This document shows, piece after piece, positions 47,435-57,561 of a stretch of DNA of 64,000 nucleotides (position 1 is its first letter; the number at the start of each line of letters is the position of its first letter). The notes beneath the pieces are model-generated. The model ran no database searches, was not told the origin of the DNA, and worked only from the letters and a program-made list of their open reading frames with translations. This stretch comes from Smallanthus sonchifolius (taxonomy: Eukaryota; Streptophyta; Magnoliopsida; Asterales; Asteraceae). The stretch is taken from NCBI GenBank assembly GCA_023525975.1, contig CM042027.1, forward strand, positions 14,713,001 to 14,777,000, given 5' to 3'. The position numbers and the translations under genes were made by a program.

Positions 47435-48055
47435 GTTTCCATCCCCTTCCCAGACTCATTTTTTTTCCTTTTGACTTTTATTCTAATTAATTACATTTTT
47501 ATAAAATTCTTAAACCACCACGTTTGGGACATAATAATATATTCGATAAATGTTTCAATCTCTATAACCGATCCGTCGTAACTTCATACATTTCTTTTAA
47601 TCGCACCACCCCACCTTAACGTGCAGGTACCGTGAAGAATGAGACCGAGACCGAGACCGACACCGATTGAAAAACATCAATACTGTTATATAACTGTCTT
47701 TTATATATGTTTCGATCTCCACAACCAAGTCGTCGTAACTTCATACATTTGTTTTATGTATTTAACCACGAATCTTTTTTCTTTACCTAGGCATGTAAAT
47801 GACACCGCCTCAACCATTTAAGGTCTGTCTTTCGTCGCGAAGCGCGGGTCAAAATTTCTAGTTTAAACTTAAAACCCAATATCAAAGGGTTTTTTTTTTT
47901 TAAAAGGCGAATTGCTGCTGTACTTTTTTTCTATGTTTATTAATATAACGTTAATCGTCGTTTAAAAAAAATAGTTTATATATTTTGTTCATATGGGTCT
48001 TTTTTTCCGTCTCGACCGAGGCACTTAAATCCTCAGGGTCGGCCCTGGCTACAAT

Positions 48056-48429
48056 ATGTTAGTTAATTAATATCATTTATTAAATAGACACAATATTTAA
48101 ATAAAACAAAATGGTTCTCATTAGTGGTTTTATTTTTTAAACAATTCTAGCAAAGATGTTAGAGAGTTTACACCAAGAAAACAGAAATAAAAATCAAGCA
48201 AAATTGAAATTATATCAATATGGTCACTCGAGAGAAAGAATCCTTGACCTATTCTTAATCCAAAGAAACCCCTGTCTTGATCTCTCCGAATAAATAGCCT
48301 TCTATATAACCCAACAAACGGTTAAAATGATTAATTACATCTATCTCCTTTTAACCTCATTGGATCTAAGACTTCTATGCAAGCCCAAAAGGTCCCTTAG
48401 AGAGAAGACAAAAATTGGACATCACAAGC
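48056..48429. other. Remainder of CACTA intron and flanking sequence; no gene seen
   Basis: Immediately right of the hAT target duplication the sequence continues the CACTA intron (minus strand ...TTGTAG acceptor). Beyond about 48200 I see no transposase exon, so the CACTA element is lost or truncated here. Confidence 0.4.
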
Positions 48430-48650
48430 TTACAAATTGTAAAATGATTGTTGCCTCATAACATAACACCCCGTGAAGATGTATTCAACCGATTCCTCTG
48501 CCTCCCCACATAGCCTGCAGGTCGTCAAATGAACTTGGATTCGTCTAGAATGGAGAGCCGTCACGGTAGGTAACCGACCCAACTCAGCGTGCCCACCGAA
48601 TAGGTTTACTTTTAAAGGGAGCCAGTTGTTCCATCCGAAACTCCAAAACT
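48430..48650 (-). pseudogene. L1-type LINE fragment: zf-RVT domain
   Basis: The minus strand reads WNNWLPLKVNLFGGHAELGR then LPTVTALHSRRI and CRLCGEAEESVEYIFTGC, ending at TAA (48430-48432). This is the zinc-binding segment (zf-RVT) found near the C-terminus of plant LINE reverse transcriptases: the W-x3-WxPxKVx-F pattern, then C-x2-C and a final C. The usual histidine in ESVEHIF is a tyrosine here, consistent with a CAC-to-TAC change. Only about 70 residues remain and no poly-A end was found. Confidence 0.75.
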
Positions 48651-48774
48651 GATTTTTTTTTTTTAATAAAACTAGTGGTTTTTATTTGAACCCAATATTA
48701 GATTAAAAAAGATATAAAATGGTGTCCCACATTTTTGATAACATTTGCAAATTTGTGATTACACAAGGACATTA

Positions 48775-49060
48775 CATACGGCTATGGTACCGAATTCTGT
48801 GTTGATTGAGCAATTATGCCGGCCACGTAACGTAATGACGACATTAGAGTCCTGGCAACTTTTTTATATAATTGAAAAAGCAGGCCACATTAAGTGTCTA
48901 TATATCGAATCTCTTTTCAAATAACGTTAGCTTAATATAATAAGTTTTGAGTACCTAGCCGTACATATACTTTTATTCCTAACTCAAACTTGAAGTCAAA
49001 TTATTTCATAAATGCAAAGCCTACGTAATCCTTTGCTCTTAGTCCAAAGTTTTAAATTTA
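48775..49060. repeat. Conserved block A (copy 2)
   Basis: It parallels 19085-19370 over about 280 bp: caattatgccggccacgtaa, taatataataagttttg, gtacctagccgtacatata and a cataaatg TATA-like string, in the same order and strand. Confidence 0.75.
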
Positions 49061-49342
49061 GTATATCATTAAATAATGTGTCATTCAAATGCCTATTCAA
49101 ACATTGTGACGGTGGATTTCATAAAATAATATTTAAATTTTGAATGTTACAATTGAATGATGTCACAACGATTGTGGGTGCGCGTGTAGGCTCTCCTTGT
49201 CTCGGTCTTCCTCGTCCTCAACTTGAGTGGAAGTTGAAGTAAATAAGACCCGTTCTCAGATGTGCGATCACCAGAAACGTTCCGTCATACCTCAAAAAAC
49301 AATCCCTTATGCACATTCCTTGGTGATTTGAATTGTTAAGAT
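49061..49342. other. No gene seen
   Basis: Unassigned sequence with a slightly GC-richer patch at 49180-49300 and no open frame of note. Confidence 0.4.
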
Positions 49343-49948
49343 CAGGGGCGGAGGTACCCTTGTGGTACCGGAATTTCAAATTTTTACAAGCGGGTATATT
49401 ATGTGAATGTCAATCGACCCCAGTCTTTTTTCGAGGTTGACCCCATTGATTTATTTTTTTTAATATTTGACCCCGAACAACTCATCGACCCATTTCTTGT
49501 GTTGCGACGGATACATGTTGTGACGGATCTCGGTTCGGAACATTGAAACACATCATGATGGTATATTCGAAAATCCCGAAAAACTCACGTCATTATAAAA
49601 ACGAATGTTAAGAAAAAAGGAAAGCGAACTTTAAAAAATCATTTAACAAAAAGATAACTGTGTAAAATCGGCTCACATCGGTCGAAGATGAAATGAATCA
49701 TTTTCAAAAGATGAAAACCCTAAGAGAACAATTATAGGAGCTAATGTTTTTCATTTATATCTAACGACATTATATTTTTACAATTTGTTTTTTAATGACG
49801 ATTTATTTTCATTATCGTATCGTATCTTATTATGTTACCGACCCAACCCGATCACCCAAACCGAACCGAACCGGTCCAAAAAAAATCTTATGTGGGATAC
49901 CTAGAAAAAAAGCGACCCCATAGGAAAAAATTTATGGCTCCGCCACTC
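49343..49948. mobile_element. Short hAT element, 606 bp, perfect target duplication
   Basis: The ends are CAGGGGCGGAGGTACC and ...ATGGCTCCGCCACTC. The flanks gttaagat at 49335-49342 and 49949-49956 are identical. The interior has gaccc/cgaacc-rich phrases and no transposase. The right terminal base is C where G is usual. Confidence 0.9.
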
Positions 49949-49956
49949 GTTAAGAT

Positions 49957-51100
49957 AGAAGTTTATCCATCATTTGGTCTCCGACTTGAAACTTAACGTG
50001 CCTTGAGTTTTAGTCTAACAAAGGTCAGGCTAAGTAAACTAATACCTAATAGAACATCAAATGACCAAAACCCAAACCGTAACATTCGGTATATAATTAG
50101 TTAAAGGATTAAAAGTTCAAAATAAAGTAGTAACAATCAGAATCATAACTTTGTATATACTATAAAAATAAATTTATATATAATTTAGATTCAAATACTC
50201 GAATAAAAAATTTAGTCTATAAATTGGTTTTAGCATTTGTTATAACTTATTTAATCAACATATGGTCCCATTTTCCCAATAATTGTAGTTTAATACTTTA
50301 ATTAATATCCCAAGTCTTTTGGATGTTCCTTTAATATTGTAGTGTACCAAACCGTACCTACAATTTGACCTTTTCCAAGTTGAAGATAGACTCCCGTTAG
50401 AAAAAAAAATACTCTTTCTAATTACCAACGAATGCTATAAGTTCGATTACATGAGAAAATTCATTGATAAAAGGTCACACATGTCCACAAATGCAAACAT
50501 CGTTGGTGACTCGGCTCGCCTACCATTCCAAGGGAAACCCATTTAGAGATAGTTAATATATTATAATTTTTTTGAATATTTATTGTTTAAAGGATTCTTT
50601 TTATCTAAAACAATAAAACTTATACTTGGATGTTCAGAAAAATAAAATAAACAAGCCTGTTTATTTTGTTTTTTTTAATTACCGAGCATAAGTTATTTAA
50701 GAAAAACCAAATTAAATTCTAAACTAATAAAATATTTAATTAAAAAAATTATTAAGGTGTAAATATTTGATTGAAAGTGTTAAATGTGGTTTGCCCCTAT
50801 CCACCGTGAATGTCCTCACGCCCCTACCAATCGTGACCCTTTTATCAAGAGAAGGGCTGTTTTCATAGGCTTAAAAATTATGAGGTGGGTCACACTCACC
50901 TATTAACACCATCACTACGGATAAGTTGGCGGAGTCACGATTCCATTAGTGATGATTTAATATAGACAAAATGTTTCTAGAAGGTATATGTAAAGTCGTT
51001 GTACCCAGCTGTACAACTCTAACTTGGTTCAAAGGGTCAATTTGGACTCATAATTATATAATGGATGAATAAATTACTCTTCAAGAGTAAGAGAAATTGT
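49957..51100. repeat. Conserved blocks B and C (copy 2) in gene-free sequence
   Basis: Block B (about 50300-50400) matches 22795-22890 and block C (about 50940-51100) matches 25450-25640, both in the same order and strand as copy 1. Nothing coding is seen between them. Confidence 0.65.
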
Positions 51101-51107
51101 ATAAAAA

Positions 51108-51600
51108 CTATAAATTAAGCCCGTACGTTGCGTCGGATTTGCAAACTTCGTTACGTGTGTTGCAACGGTGACACTAACGTGACTAAGTAAATAAAATAAA
51201 TGTATGAAGTTGTCGTGACTCGGGTTTGGAGATCAAGAAATAAATAAATTGCGGCACGAATATGTGAGGGGTAAACTAGAAAGTCTAGAAATTTAAGTGA
51301 AAAAGCTAAGAGTTTACTTTAAGGGTAAAGTTGAAACTTTATCAAGTTAAAGGGTATATTTAAAAATTGAGGGGTAAAAAAAAACAGGTGGCTATAGGGA
51401 TCGAACCTGGTCTTAATGTAACATTCATGTTTTTTCTTATTGTAATGATGATAAATAAAAAGAATATAATATAACACATGTAAATAAATAAATAGTTACA
51501 CATATCGTGGCATAGGGTTGAGTTCATGAGAAAACTCTCATTCGTAAGAAAACCCGTGAAAACCAACCCAAACGATCTCCGATTGAACTCATTCTAGCGG
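51108..51600 (-). mobile_element. Worn Helitron relative of the 47.4-47.9 kb copy
   Basis: A CTATAAATTAAGCCCGTACG start (CTAG worn to CTAT) and GC-rich ttgcgtcgg mimic the inverted end at 47858. The phrase aaatgtatgaagttgtcgtgac with ggagatcaagaaat is the reverse complement of phrases at about 47705-47760. At 51385-51410 a perfect Pol III B box (minus GGTTCGATCCC) marks a tRNA-like fragment nested or adjacent. The right end is not fixed. Confidence 0.4.
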
Positions 51601-52333
51601 CATTAGAACCGCCTCGTCAAACTCGATCTAAATCTTAAAAAGCTAAACCCCAAAATGAGCAAGCACGTTGAGCTGGTTCTAACGCCGCCAAAATGAGTTC
51701 ATTCGAAGTTCGTTTGAGTCGGGTTTCTTGAGTTTTCTCATGAAGAAAGAGTTTTCTCATGATCCTTCTCCTAGTGACATATTTTGTAAAATCATATACA
51801 AACACAAGCTTGACAATGAAGCAAACATCTTGAAGATAAATTGAAGATGCTAGTATACACGAACTTAAAAGTCATTTTAAAACAAACTTTTATAAAAACC
51901 ATCAAGTTATGAGCACTACGAAACTTTATAGCTCTCGGTAAATTAAACGAGCCGAGCTCGAGCCTAGTCGAGCTCAGGCTCAGCTCGACTTGTTTACACC
52001 CCTATTCAGGACATTCAGATGTTACTTAAACCTTGATCCAGAGTTCAAAACACTTAGCCAGATATATATATATTTAAATCGGAACAAAGATTTTTAGTCC
52101 GAAGTTCATGGACTTAGACAAAGTCTAATATATACATCTAAAAGTCATCGGTATGCATCAACGTATAGAATTAGACTCTACAGTTAGAGTCGGACTCGGT
52201 TCAGGTCATCGATCCAAAACCAATCAGTTTCGATTAATTCGGTTATTAACACATCGCTTGGTTTTATGATCGGTTAACTAAATTATTAAATACGTGGACC
52301 AAAAAGGAACACTTACGTTGCATCAACCACAAC
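51601..52333. other. No gene seen; hAT-like end at 52004
   Basis: At 51940-52004 gagctcgagcc and ctcgacttgtttacaccccta form the right end of a common plant terminal-inverted-repeat element type. The matching left end (taggggtgtaaac) was not found. A (TA)n patch lies at 52062-52072. Confidence 0.4.
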
Positions 52334-52504
52334 TAGGGGCGAAGCTATGAAGGGGCCAGGGAGGGCCCCGGCCCCTGCCCCTGCCGTTTTTTCCGTTAGT
52401 AGTGTTAATTTTTTCGTTTTCGTCTGAAATTTTTTTACATATAGAGCCGGCCCCTGCTTATTTTTTTCGGCCCCCGCTTCTTAGTATTTCAAGCTCCGCC
52501 ACTG
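52334..52504. mobile_element. hAT MITE, 171 bp, perfect target duplication
   Basis: The ends are TAGGGGCGAAGCTATG and ...CAAGCTCCGCCACTG, with identical flanks accacaac at 52326-52333 and 52505-52512. The interior is T-rich and carries ggcccctgcccctgcc runs. It has no gene. Confidence 0.9.
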
Positions 52505-52662
52505 ACCACAACTTTAACCATAGCAGGTTGAGGGGTAACACTGATCATCACGAGAGGCTTTTTCATCTACCACAAATGCTTATTTTGACAATAACTATGG
52601 ACAATGCATCATATAGTGACATTGCAATTTCATTTTTGAGACTAGGTTAGCAAACTAATTTT

Positions 52663-53095
52663 CTAATTATCTATTTATTAGATGTATGTCACACTTTATA
52701 AGTTTTATGGCGAGAGATGGTTTCAAAGTGCAAACTATACAATAGATTGCACATGTAACACGATCAGACATGCCAAACAATCTCTTGTCGGGATGCTTGG
52801 TAACATTCAACAGTTATACGCTTTTCTTGTTAGACTTGATAGATTAAAATCTTGTATGAGTCTAGTATGTCCACTTGTATTAAAACCCGACTTGAAGCGA
52901 TTGGAACGGATAAAGTCTAACATTACAATGCTTCTAACTCAACTTTCCATAACACAAGATTTTAATCTAACAAGAGATTGTTTGGCATGTCTGATCGTGT
53001 TACATGTGCAATCTATTGTATAGTTTGCACTTTGAAACCATCTCTCGCCATAAAACTTATAAAGTGTGACATACATCTAATAAATAGATAATTAG
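52663..53095. repeat. 126-bp perfect inverted repeat enclosing scrambled PIF transposase pieces
   Basis: The left arm 52663-52788 and right arm 52970-53095 are exact reverse complements over 126 bases. A second, inner pair (agattaaaatcttgt at about 52842 against acaagattttaatct at about 52954) sits within the loop. The loop begins with gggatgcttggtaacattcaac and agttatacgcttttc. The same two strings occur in the PIF transposase gene at 54.3 kb but in the opposite order, so the loop is a permuted piece of that gene family. The plus-strand open frame across it (113 residues) is a by-product. Confidence 0.85.
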
Positions 53096-53370
53096 TGTTT
53101 TTTTGGATAGTTAACTTTTAAAACGTGGTGATTCATAAAACACGGGTTTCTAATCTTTATTACTATTTAATATTTTTTTATAATTAATACATGTTCATTA
53201 TTAACTATTTAATATTCTCCTTTTTATTGAAAAACCTTAGGAATTGAACAGTAACACACAGCCGGCACAACCGTACCAGAGCATGAGGCACGATCGTGCC
53301 TATACTTGGGTCACAACCGTGCCGAAGCATGAGACACGATCATGCGTTCTTCTTCCTTCTATTAGAGCAT
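53096..53370. other. No gene seen
   Basis: A cacgatcgtgcc/cacgatcatgcg phrase is repeated at 53287 and 53335; otherwise it is AT-rich. Confidence 0.4.
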
Positions 53371-53508
53371 GGGGTTTACCCATATGATTACGATGTGATA
53401 ATAAAGTGCACGCCACGTAGCGCCACTTCACTATCTGCAAAATCACATCACCCATCACTAGGCAAGGGGTATACCCATGTGATTGTGGTAGTGTGATAAT
53501 TAAATGTT
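53371..53508. repeat. Direct repeat next to the PIF/Harbinger remnant
   Basis: ggggtttacccatatgatta... at about 53371 recurs as ggggtatacccatgtgattg... at about 53465, each followed by gtgtgataat. It may be a subterminal repeat of the Harbinger element, whose exact ends I could not fix. Confidence 0.5.
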
Positions 53509-53699
53509 TATTTTTTTTATTTTTTTAAATAAAATAAAACATAATAAATAATATTCATTAATAATAAAAAAAATTACATTAATAATTAAAAAAAATTACA
53601 TTAATAATTAAAAAAAATACATTAATAATAAAAAAATACATTACTAAAATAAAAGTTACATAACTAATGATTTGATTTTTCGTAAACATACTCAATCAA

Positions 53700-54884
53700 G
53701 TCCGCCTTAGTGCGTTATGAATTTCTCGATTGCGTATTTCTTAACTGTTTACTCGATTTTGATCTTCATCAATCTCTTCGTACGTAACCTCCTCCTCATT
53801 TGGGTTGTATTGACAAATTGTCGCTCCTTGATCCTCTAAAATCATATTATGCAAAATCACACAAACATACATATTTTGATTTGAGACCAAGATCGAGCCG
53901 ACCGTTCTATTATATGCCACTTATTCTTCAATCGACCGAACGCTCGTTCAATATCTTTTCTTGCCGCCTCATGAGTCTTTTTATAATTATTACGTTTAAT
54001 ACCTTCCAGTCACGTAAGAGACTTGACAATTGTTGCATATTCCGGATATATTCCATCGGCTAGATAACACTCACGCTTGTAATGCGATCATCTAAGTTCA
54101 AATGATGAGTCTGGTGCGGTTTCGTTGATCATATCGTCGAATATAGATGATTGATTAAGAACATTAACGTCATTGTTCGCACCGGCAACGCCAAAGAATG
54201 CATGCCAAAATCATAGATCATTTAAGCCACAGCTTCAAGCATAATACTTGGTCGAGGATGATCACCGCGTGCAAACTGACCTCGCCACTCAATGGGGCAA
54301 TTTCCCCAATCCCAATGTTTGCAATCGATGCTACCAAGCATCCCGATAAATCCGTGTTTAGCTTCATGAAAAGCGTATAACTGTTGAATGTCGATAGCGG
54401 ACGGTTTACGTAAATATCTCTTACCGTACAATAAAATTATAGCTTTAGAAAACTTGTAAATACATGACCTGATTGTTCGTTCTGACATCTTCAAGTAATC
54501 GTCAAACGAATCACTAGCGGTACCATACACCATTTGACGAATCGCGACCGTACACTTTTGAATGGAGTTGAAGCCAACCCGACCTCTCGCATCAACACGT
54601 TGACGGAACCAAGGCACGTCTCTCTCGAGATCAGTATTAATTCTTAAAAATAATCTCCGACTCATTCGAAACCGTGTATTAAATTGCTCCTCCTCGTATA
54701 AACAACCTTCGTCAAAGTAATATTTGAGTAAAAGTGTGTTAGCAGCTGCCCGGTCACGGTTGAGACGTGCTCTTCGTTTTAATGGTCTTGAGGACGATTC
54801 CGCCTCTTGCCACCACCTAACCGCACCGACGCCATAGCTCCAAACGCCATTACCCGGGCTTTCTCACTTGATGATGAAGACATT
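53700..54884 (-). pseudogene. PIF/Harbinger transposase (DDE_Tnp_4 type), broken
   Basis: The minus strand begins with ATG at 54882 (MSSSSSEKARVMAFGA), shifts frame near 54800, continues WWQEAESSSRPLKRRARLNR into the longest intact piece (54665-54222: ...RINTDLERDVPWFRQRVDAR ... AIDIQQLYAFHEAKHGFIGM ... SIDCKHWDWGNCP ... IMLEAVA*), and after the TAA continues in changing frames to about 53700. The catalytic triad can be traced: D in SIDCKHW, D in LADGIYPEY (about 54050) and E in DIERAFGRLKNKW (about 53940). Family proteins are about 400 residues; at least three frameshifts or stops make this inactive. The Myb-like second ORF of Harbinger elements was not found. Confidence 0.85.
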
Positions 54885-55230
54885 TTAGAAGAGTGAGTAG
54901 AAGAGTAGAAAATTAAAAATGAGTGTAATTATTATGGAGTAAAATGAGGTATTTATATTGAGTAAAAATAATATTATTAATTATTAAATTTATTTTTTTC
55001 AAACGGTTGAAATAATAACGGTATTATTTTGATTGAATTGCAAACTTCACTCGCGTGAAATAAATCACGAGAAGGCATGACGGCGTTGTTTTTTTTTCAA
55101 GGGGACGGTGTGGCTAATGAATCACGCCGTGATTCATGGTTACACGTTGGATGACGACGTGAAAATCCGGTGTATACAGGATGGCTTTACAAATGTTTCC
55201 CCACCATCAGAAAAATTAATTCGATTTCAG

Positions 55231-55466
55231 GGTTTGTGGATGAGTTTTGAAGATTTCAACTTCGAAAATAACCGGTCTAAGGTATTGTTTTCACCAATAT
55301 TTATTTGCTTCTTGCTTTTCTTCATTGTTTCTAATTTGGGGTTCTTTTTTAGCTTCTCGATTTGGTTTGCGATTCCATCGGTAAGTTCATCTATTCCAGC
55401 TATCCACAGGCTGACTTTTGTGGGCCTCCAGCACATAACGATTCCCCTGATGGATTTTCAAAAAAG
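55231..55466 (+). pseudogene. Exons of an unidentified gene
   Basis: An exon after ...CGATTTCAG (55231-55281) reads MSFEDFNFENNRSK and ends AAG|GTATTG. The next, after ...TTTTTTAG (55353-55466), reads LLDLVCDSIGKFIYSSYPQA, then DFCGPPAHNDSPDGFSKK and ends AAG|GTAACC. Splice borders and smooth reading suggest a real gene origin, but I do not recognise the protein and no flanking exon is identifiable. A third possible exon ends at about 55541 (ATCAAT|GTAAGT). It may be part of a transposon-captured set together with the folylpolyglutamate synthase exon 900 bp downstream. Confidence 0.4.
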
Positions 55467-56376
55467 GTAACCAAATTAGGGTTAATTCCTATGCTTTTGT
55501 ATCTTCATTGCCGTCCGTTCTTAAGAGTGAGGAGATCAATGTAAGTTTTGCTTATAATTTCAAATTATTTTATGAATTTCGCGTTGTTGCTCCCTCTTTG
55601 TTTGCTGATCTTTTAGTTAAATTCCATATGAAATTTGATGTGTTGGTATATCGATTTTGTGATCCATTTGGGCGGTTTTCGTTCTTGCTTAACTAGGGTA
55701 CTTGATTCCATTGCCATTATTGGTTTTATGCTAAACTGTCTTTGAGTTTTCTTGAGTTATTGATTTGGTCTTATATGGGAAGATGACAAGGATATGTTTC
55801 TTGATTTTGGGTTTTAAGCTTAGATTCGTGAGCTGGTAATCCTAAAGTTTTAAGTTTTTTTTAATTTATGTGATGTTAACTTCTAGAGTCCTTGAACACT
55901 TTTGCAAGTAAAGCTAGAAAAAACAGTTTCTTCAAGGAGAAATGTTTTGATTATACTGAAAGTAAAGTAGAACGAAACTAAAAGTGGGAAAAATATGGTG
56001 GAAGTTGCTGTGATTGTTGAGCTGTTTGCAAAGGTACCAGTTTTCTACTATTTTCCATGAATTAACTTACTGTTTGCTCATCTTAAGCTGATATATTGAT
56101 CATATCTACAGAACCTGTCAAGAAAAACATAATATCGGTGTTAGTTGCATTGCACCGTACAATAGCCTAAACTTAAACACATTCTACAAATAAAAAGAGA
56201 ACGGGTCAAATCTTTTTTATTCAAATATTTTGATTGTCAGCACTATATTTCTGTGAATAAATTTACTTGCGTAGACAGTTGATGATCTTTTTTTTATGGA
56301 ATTAAGTCACTTAACTGCACAGCTAGAGATGACAGTTATATATTGTAATGGAAACTAGCAAATTACCATGTTGCAG
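55467..56376. other. Intron-like, no further gene seen
   Basis: T-rich sequence with scattered splice-like strings and no open frame of note. Confidence 0.4.
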
Positions 56377-56560
56377 GTCTGCCTTCAAGTGACAAATGAG
56401 TTGGATGGTAATTTATTGAATGGGTTACATATTGGGCTTGCAGAGGAGCATCAGTATGTTAATGCTGGGCTAGCTATCATGCTAAGCTATACGTGGCTTC
56501 AAAGGACCGGTCACTATGAAGTCAAACCCGTGGATCAGCCCAACAAAATATTTGCTCTTG
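56377..56560 (+). pseudogene. Folylpolyglutamate synthase exon fragment
   Basis: After the acceptor ...CATGTTGCAG the reading is LQVTNELDGNLLNGLHIGLA, then EEHQYVNAGLAIMLSYTWLQ and RTGHYEV. The NAGLA...WLQRTG stretch is the hallmark of the C-terminal region of plant folylpolyglutamate synthases, which add glutamate tails to folates in cytosol, mitochondria and plastids. Usual residues differ in places (ALCSTWLQ is MLSYTWLQ here). No other exon of the gene is visible on either side, so it is a lone fragment; it may be dead or part of a captured set. Confidence 0.7.
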
Positions 56561-56576
56561 CTTCTGGTTAAAAAAC

Positions 56577-57189
56577 TGAAATTTAAACAATTTCAGGTTA
56601 CATATAAGACCAAAAAGTCATCATTCATGTTAACAGAACCCAAAATTAGAGTTTTTTATTTGGTATGTTTAGTGATTATTCATGCATCTGCCTTTCAGTT
56701 GCTTCAGCGAGTGTCAGCAAGTATCTGTACCATAACGAACTGAACAAATACCGACCAACCGAGGTACAACCGGTCTCGTTATCATTCTAAAAAATATCTA
56801 ATGGTATCGAGTTGGTCCGGTCCGGTCCATTATCAGGGTTAGACCCAAATTTTGTTCATCGAGTTGGTCCGGTTTCATTAGGTGGAGCAAACTAATGGAA
56901 ATAAAAGCAAAGAATATCACCAATCTTCTTGTACTTAAACGAGTTCATAGCTAAAATCGTTTGATTATATAAAATGGTTTTATTTGTTTATTCAAGTTAG
57001 AACTTCTAATTATATATTAAAGGTGTAAATTGGAAGACAGAACGATTTATACATTTTTGTTGGCTTGCTTCTTTTCAGCCTGTGTTGTTAGACTCAATTG
57101 ATGGGTGGGGTTTAAGGGTCTAGTATAATAAGATGAAAATATAATTCCTAAGTAACTAATGGACTTCAGTTATAAAATTGAGATTGAAG
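56577..57189. other. No gene seen
   Basis: A repeated gagttggtccggt phrase occurs at 56809 and 56860; it marks no element I can close. Confidence 0.35.
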
Positions 57190-57320
57190 AGGACCAATTA
57201 GAAAGTGAAACGAGTGCCTGATTCAATTTATAATATAAAAAATGGATTTTTTTTTATATTATATTGGCTTGTGTGAGTGGACGCTATGCCCCCTAACCTC
57301 CACATAGATCCTCCGATGAT
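57190..57320. mobile_element. Right-end fragment of the hAT type seen at 33.2 kb
   Basis: gtgcctgattca..., then ...gtgagtggacgctatgcccc and catagatcctccg follow the same order as gggtgcctgattca..., gtgagtgggtgccttagcccc and gcatccgcccctg at 33100-33232. There is no left end. Confidence 0.45.
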
Positions 57321-57561
57321 TATATACTAAAGCTTTTGGAATATCACAATATTAGTTTTATATTAAATTATTTATATATAAATATTAATATCTATATTAC
57401 AATATTATAATAAAAATAGGGCAGTGCTAATGACACACGCAGTGGCGGATCTAGAAAAATAGTTCAGTCGTAGCGGGATTTTTTTTTACCGTACATTCAT
57501 GTTAATAAACACAAATAAAAACACGATAATAAATGAAGTAAAACGAGTACCTAATAGATGA

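Larger units (their letters stand above)
38203..47861 (+). mobile_element. Probable Helitron in the hAT, itself split by the gypsy element
   Basis: The right end is ...GCGAAGCGCGGG...AAATTTCTAG|T at 47858-47861, a GC-hairpin-type Helitron 3' end. The flanks join as ccta|tttaaacttaaaac, which is matched by the intact neighbouring repeat at about 38138-38155, so the insertion point lies between A (38202) and T (47862). The inserted sequence would start TTTACTAAACC and not TC, so the left end is less certain. Without the retrotransposon it is about 0.6 kb. A relative is at 51.1 kb. Confidence 0.5.
37868..48047. mobile_element. Short hAT element split by later insertions
   Basis: The ends are CAGGGCTGGCCCTG at 37868 and CAGGGTCGGCCCTG at 48047, inverted copies of each other. 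The flanks gctacaac (37860-37867) and gctacaat (48048-48055) are an 8-bp target duplication with one mismatch. Without the inserted sequences the element is only about 0.5 kb and has no gene. It contains a 26-bp tandem repeat with core cttttaatctttataatggtt at 38065-38200. It sits in a CACTA gene, at an intron-exon border. Confidence 0.85.

Noticed and set aside
51385..51410. A tRNA gene around the perfect B box
   Set aside because: There is no matching A box or acceptor stem at the expected distance. It is a tRNA-like fragment only.
52682..53023. 113-residue frame as a transposase gene
   Set aside because: It runs through both arms of a perfect inverted repeat. Only a dozen residues resemble PIF transposase and those are in permuted order.
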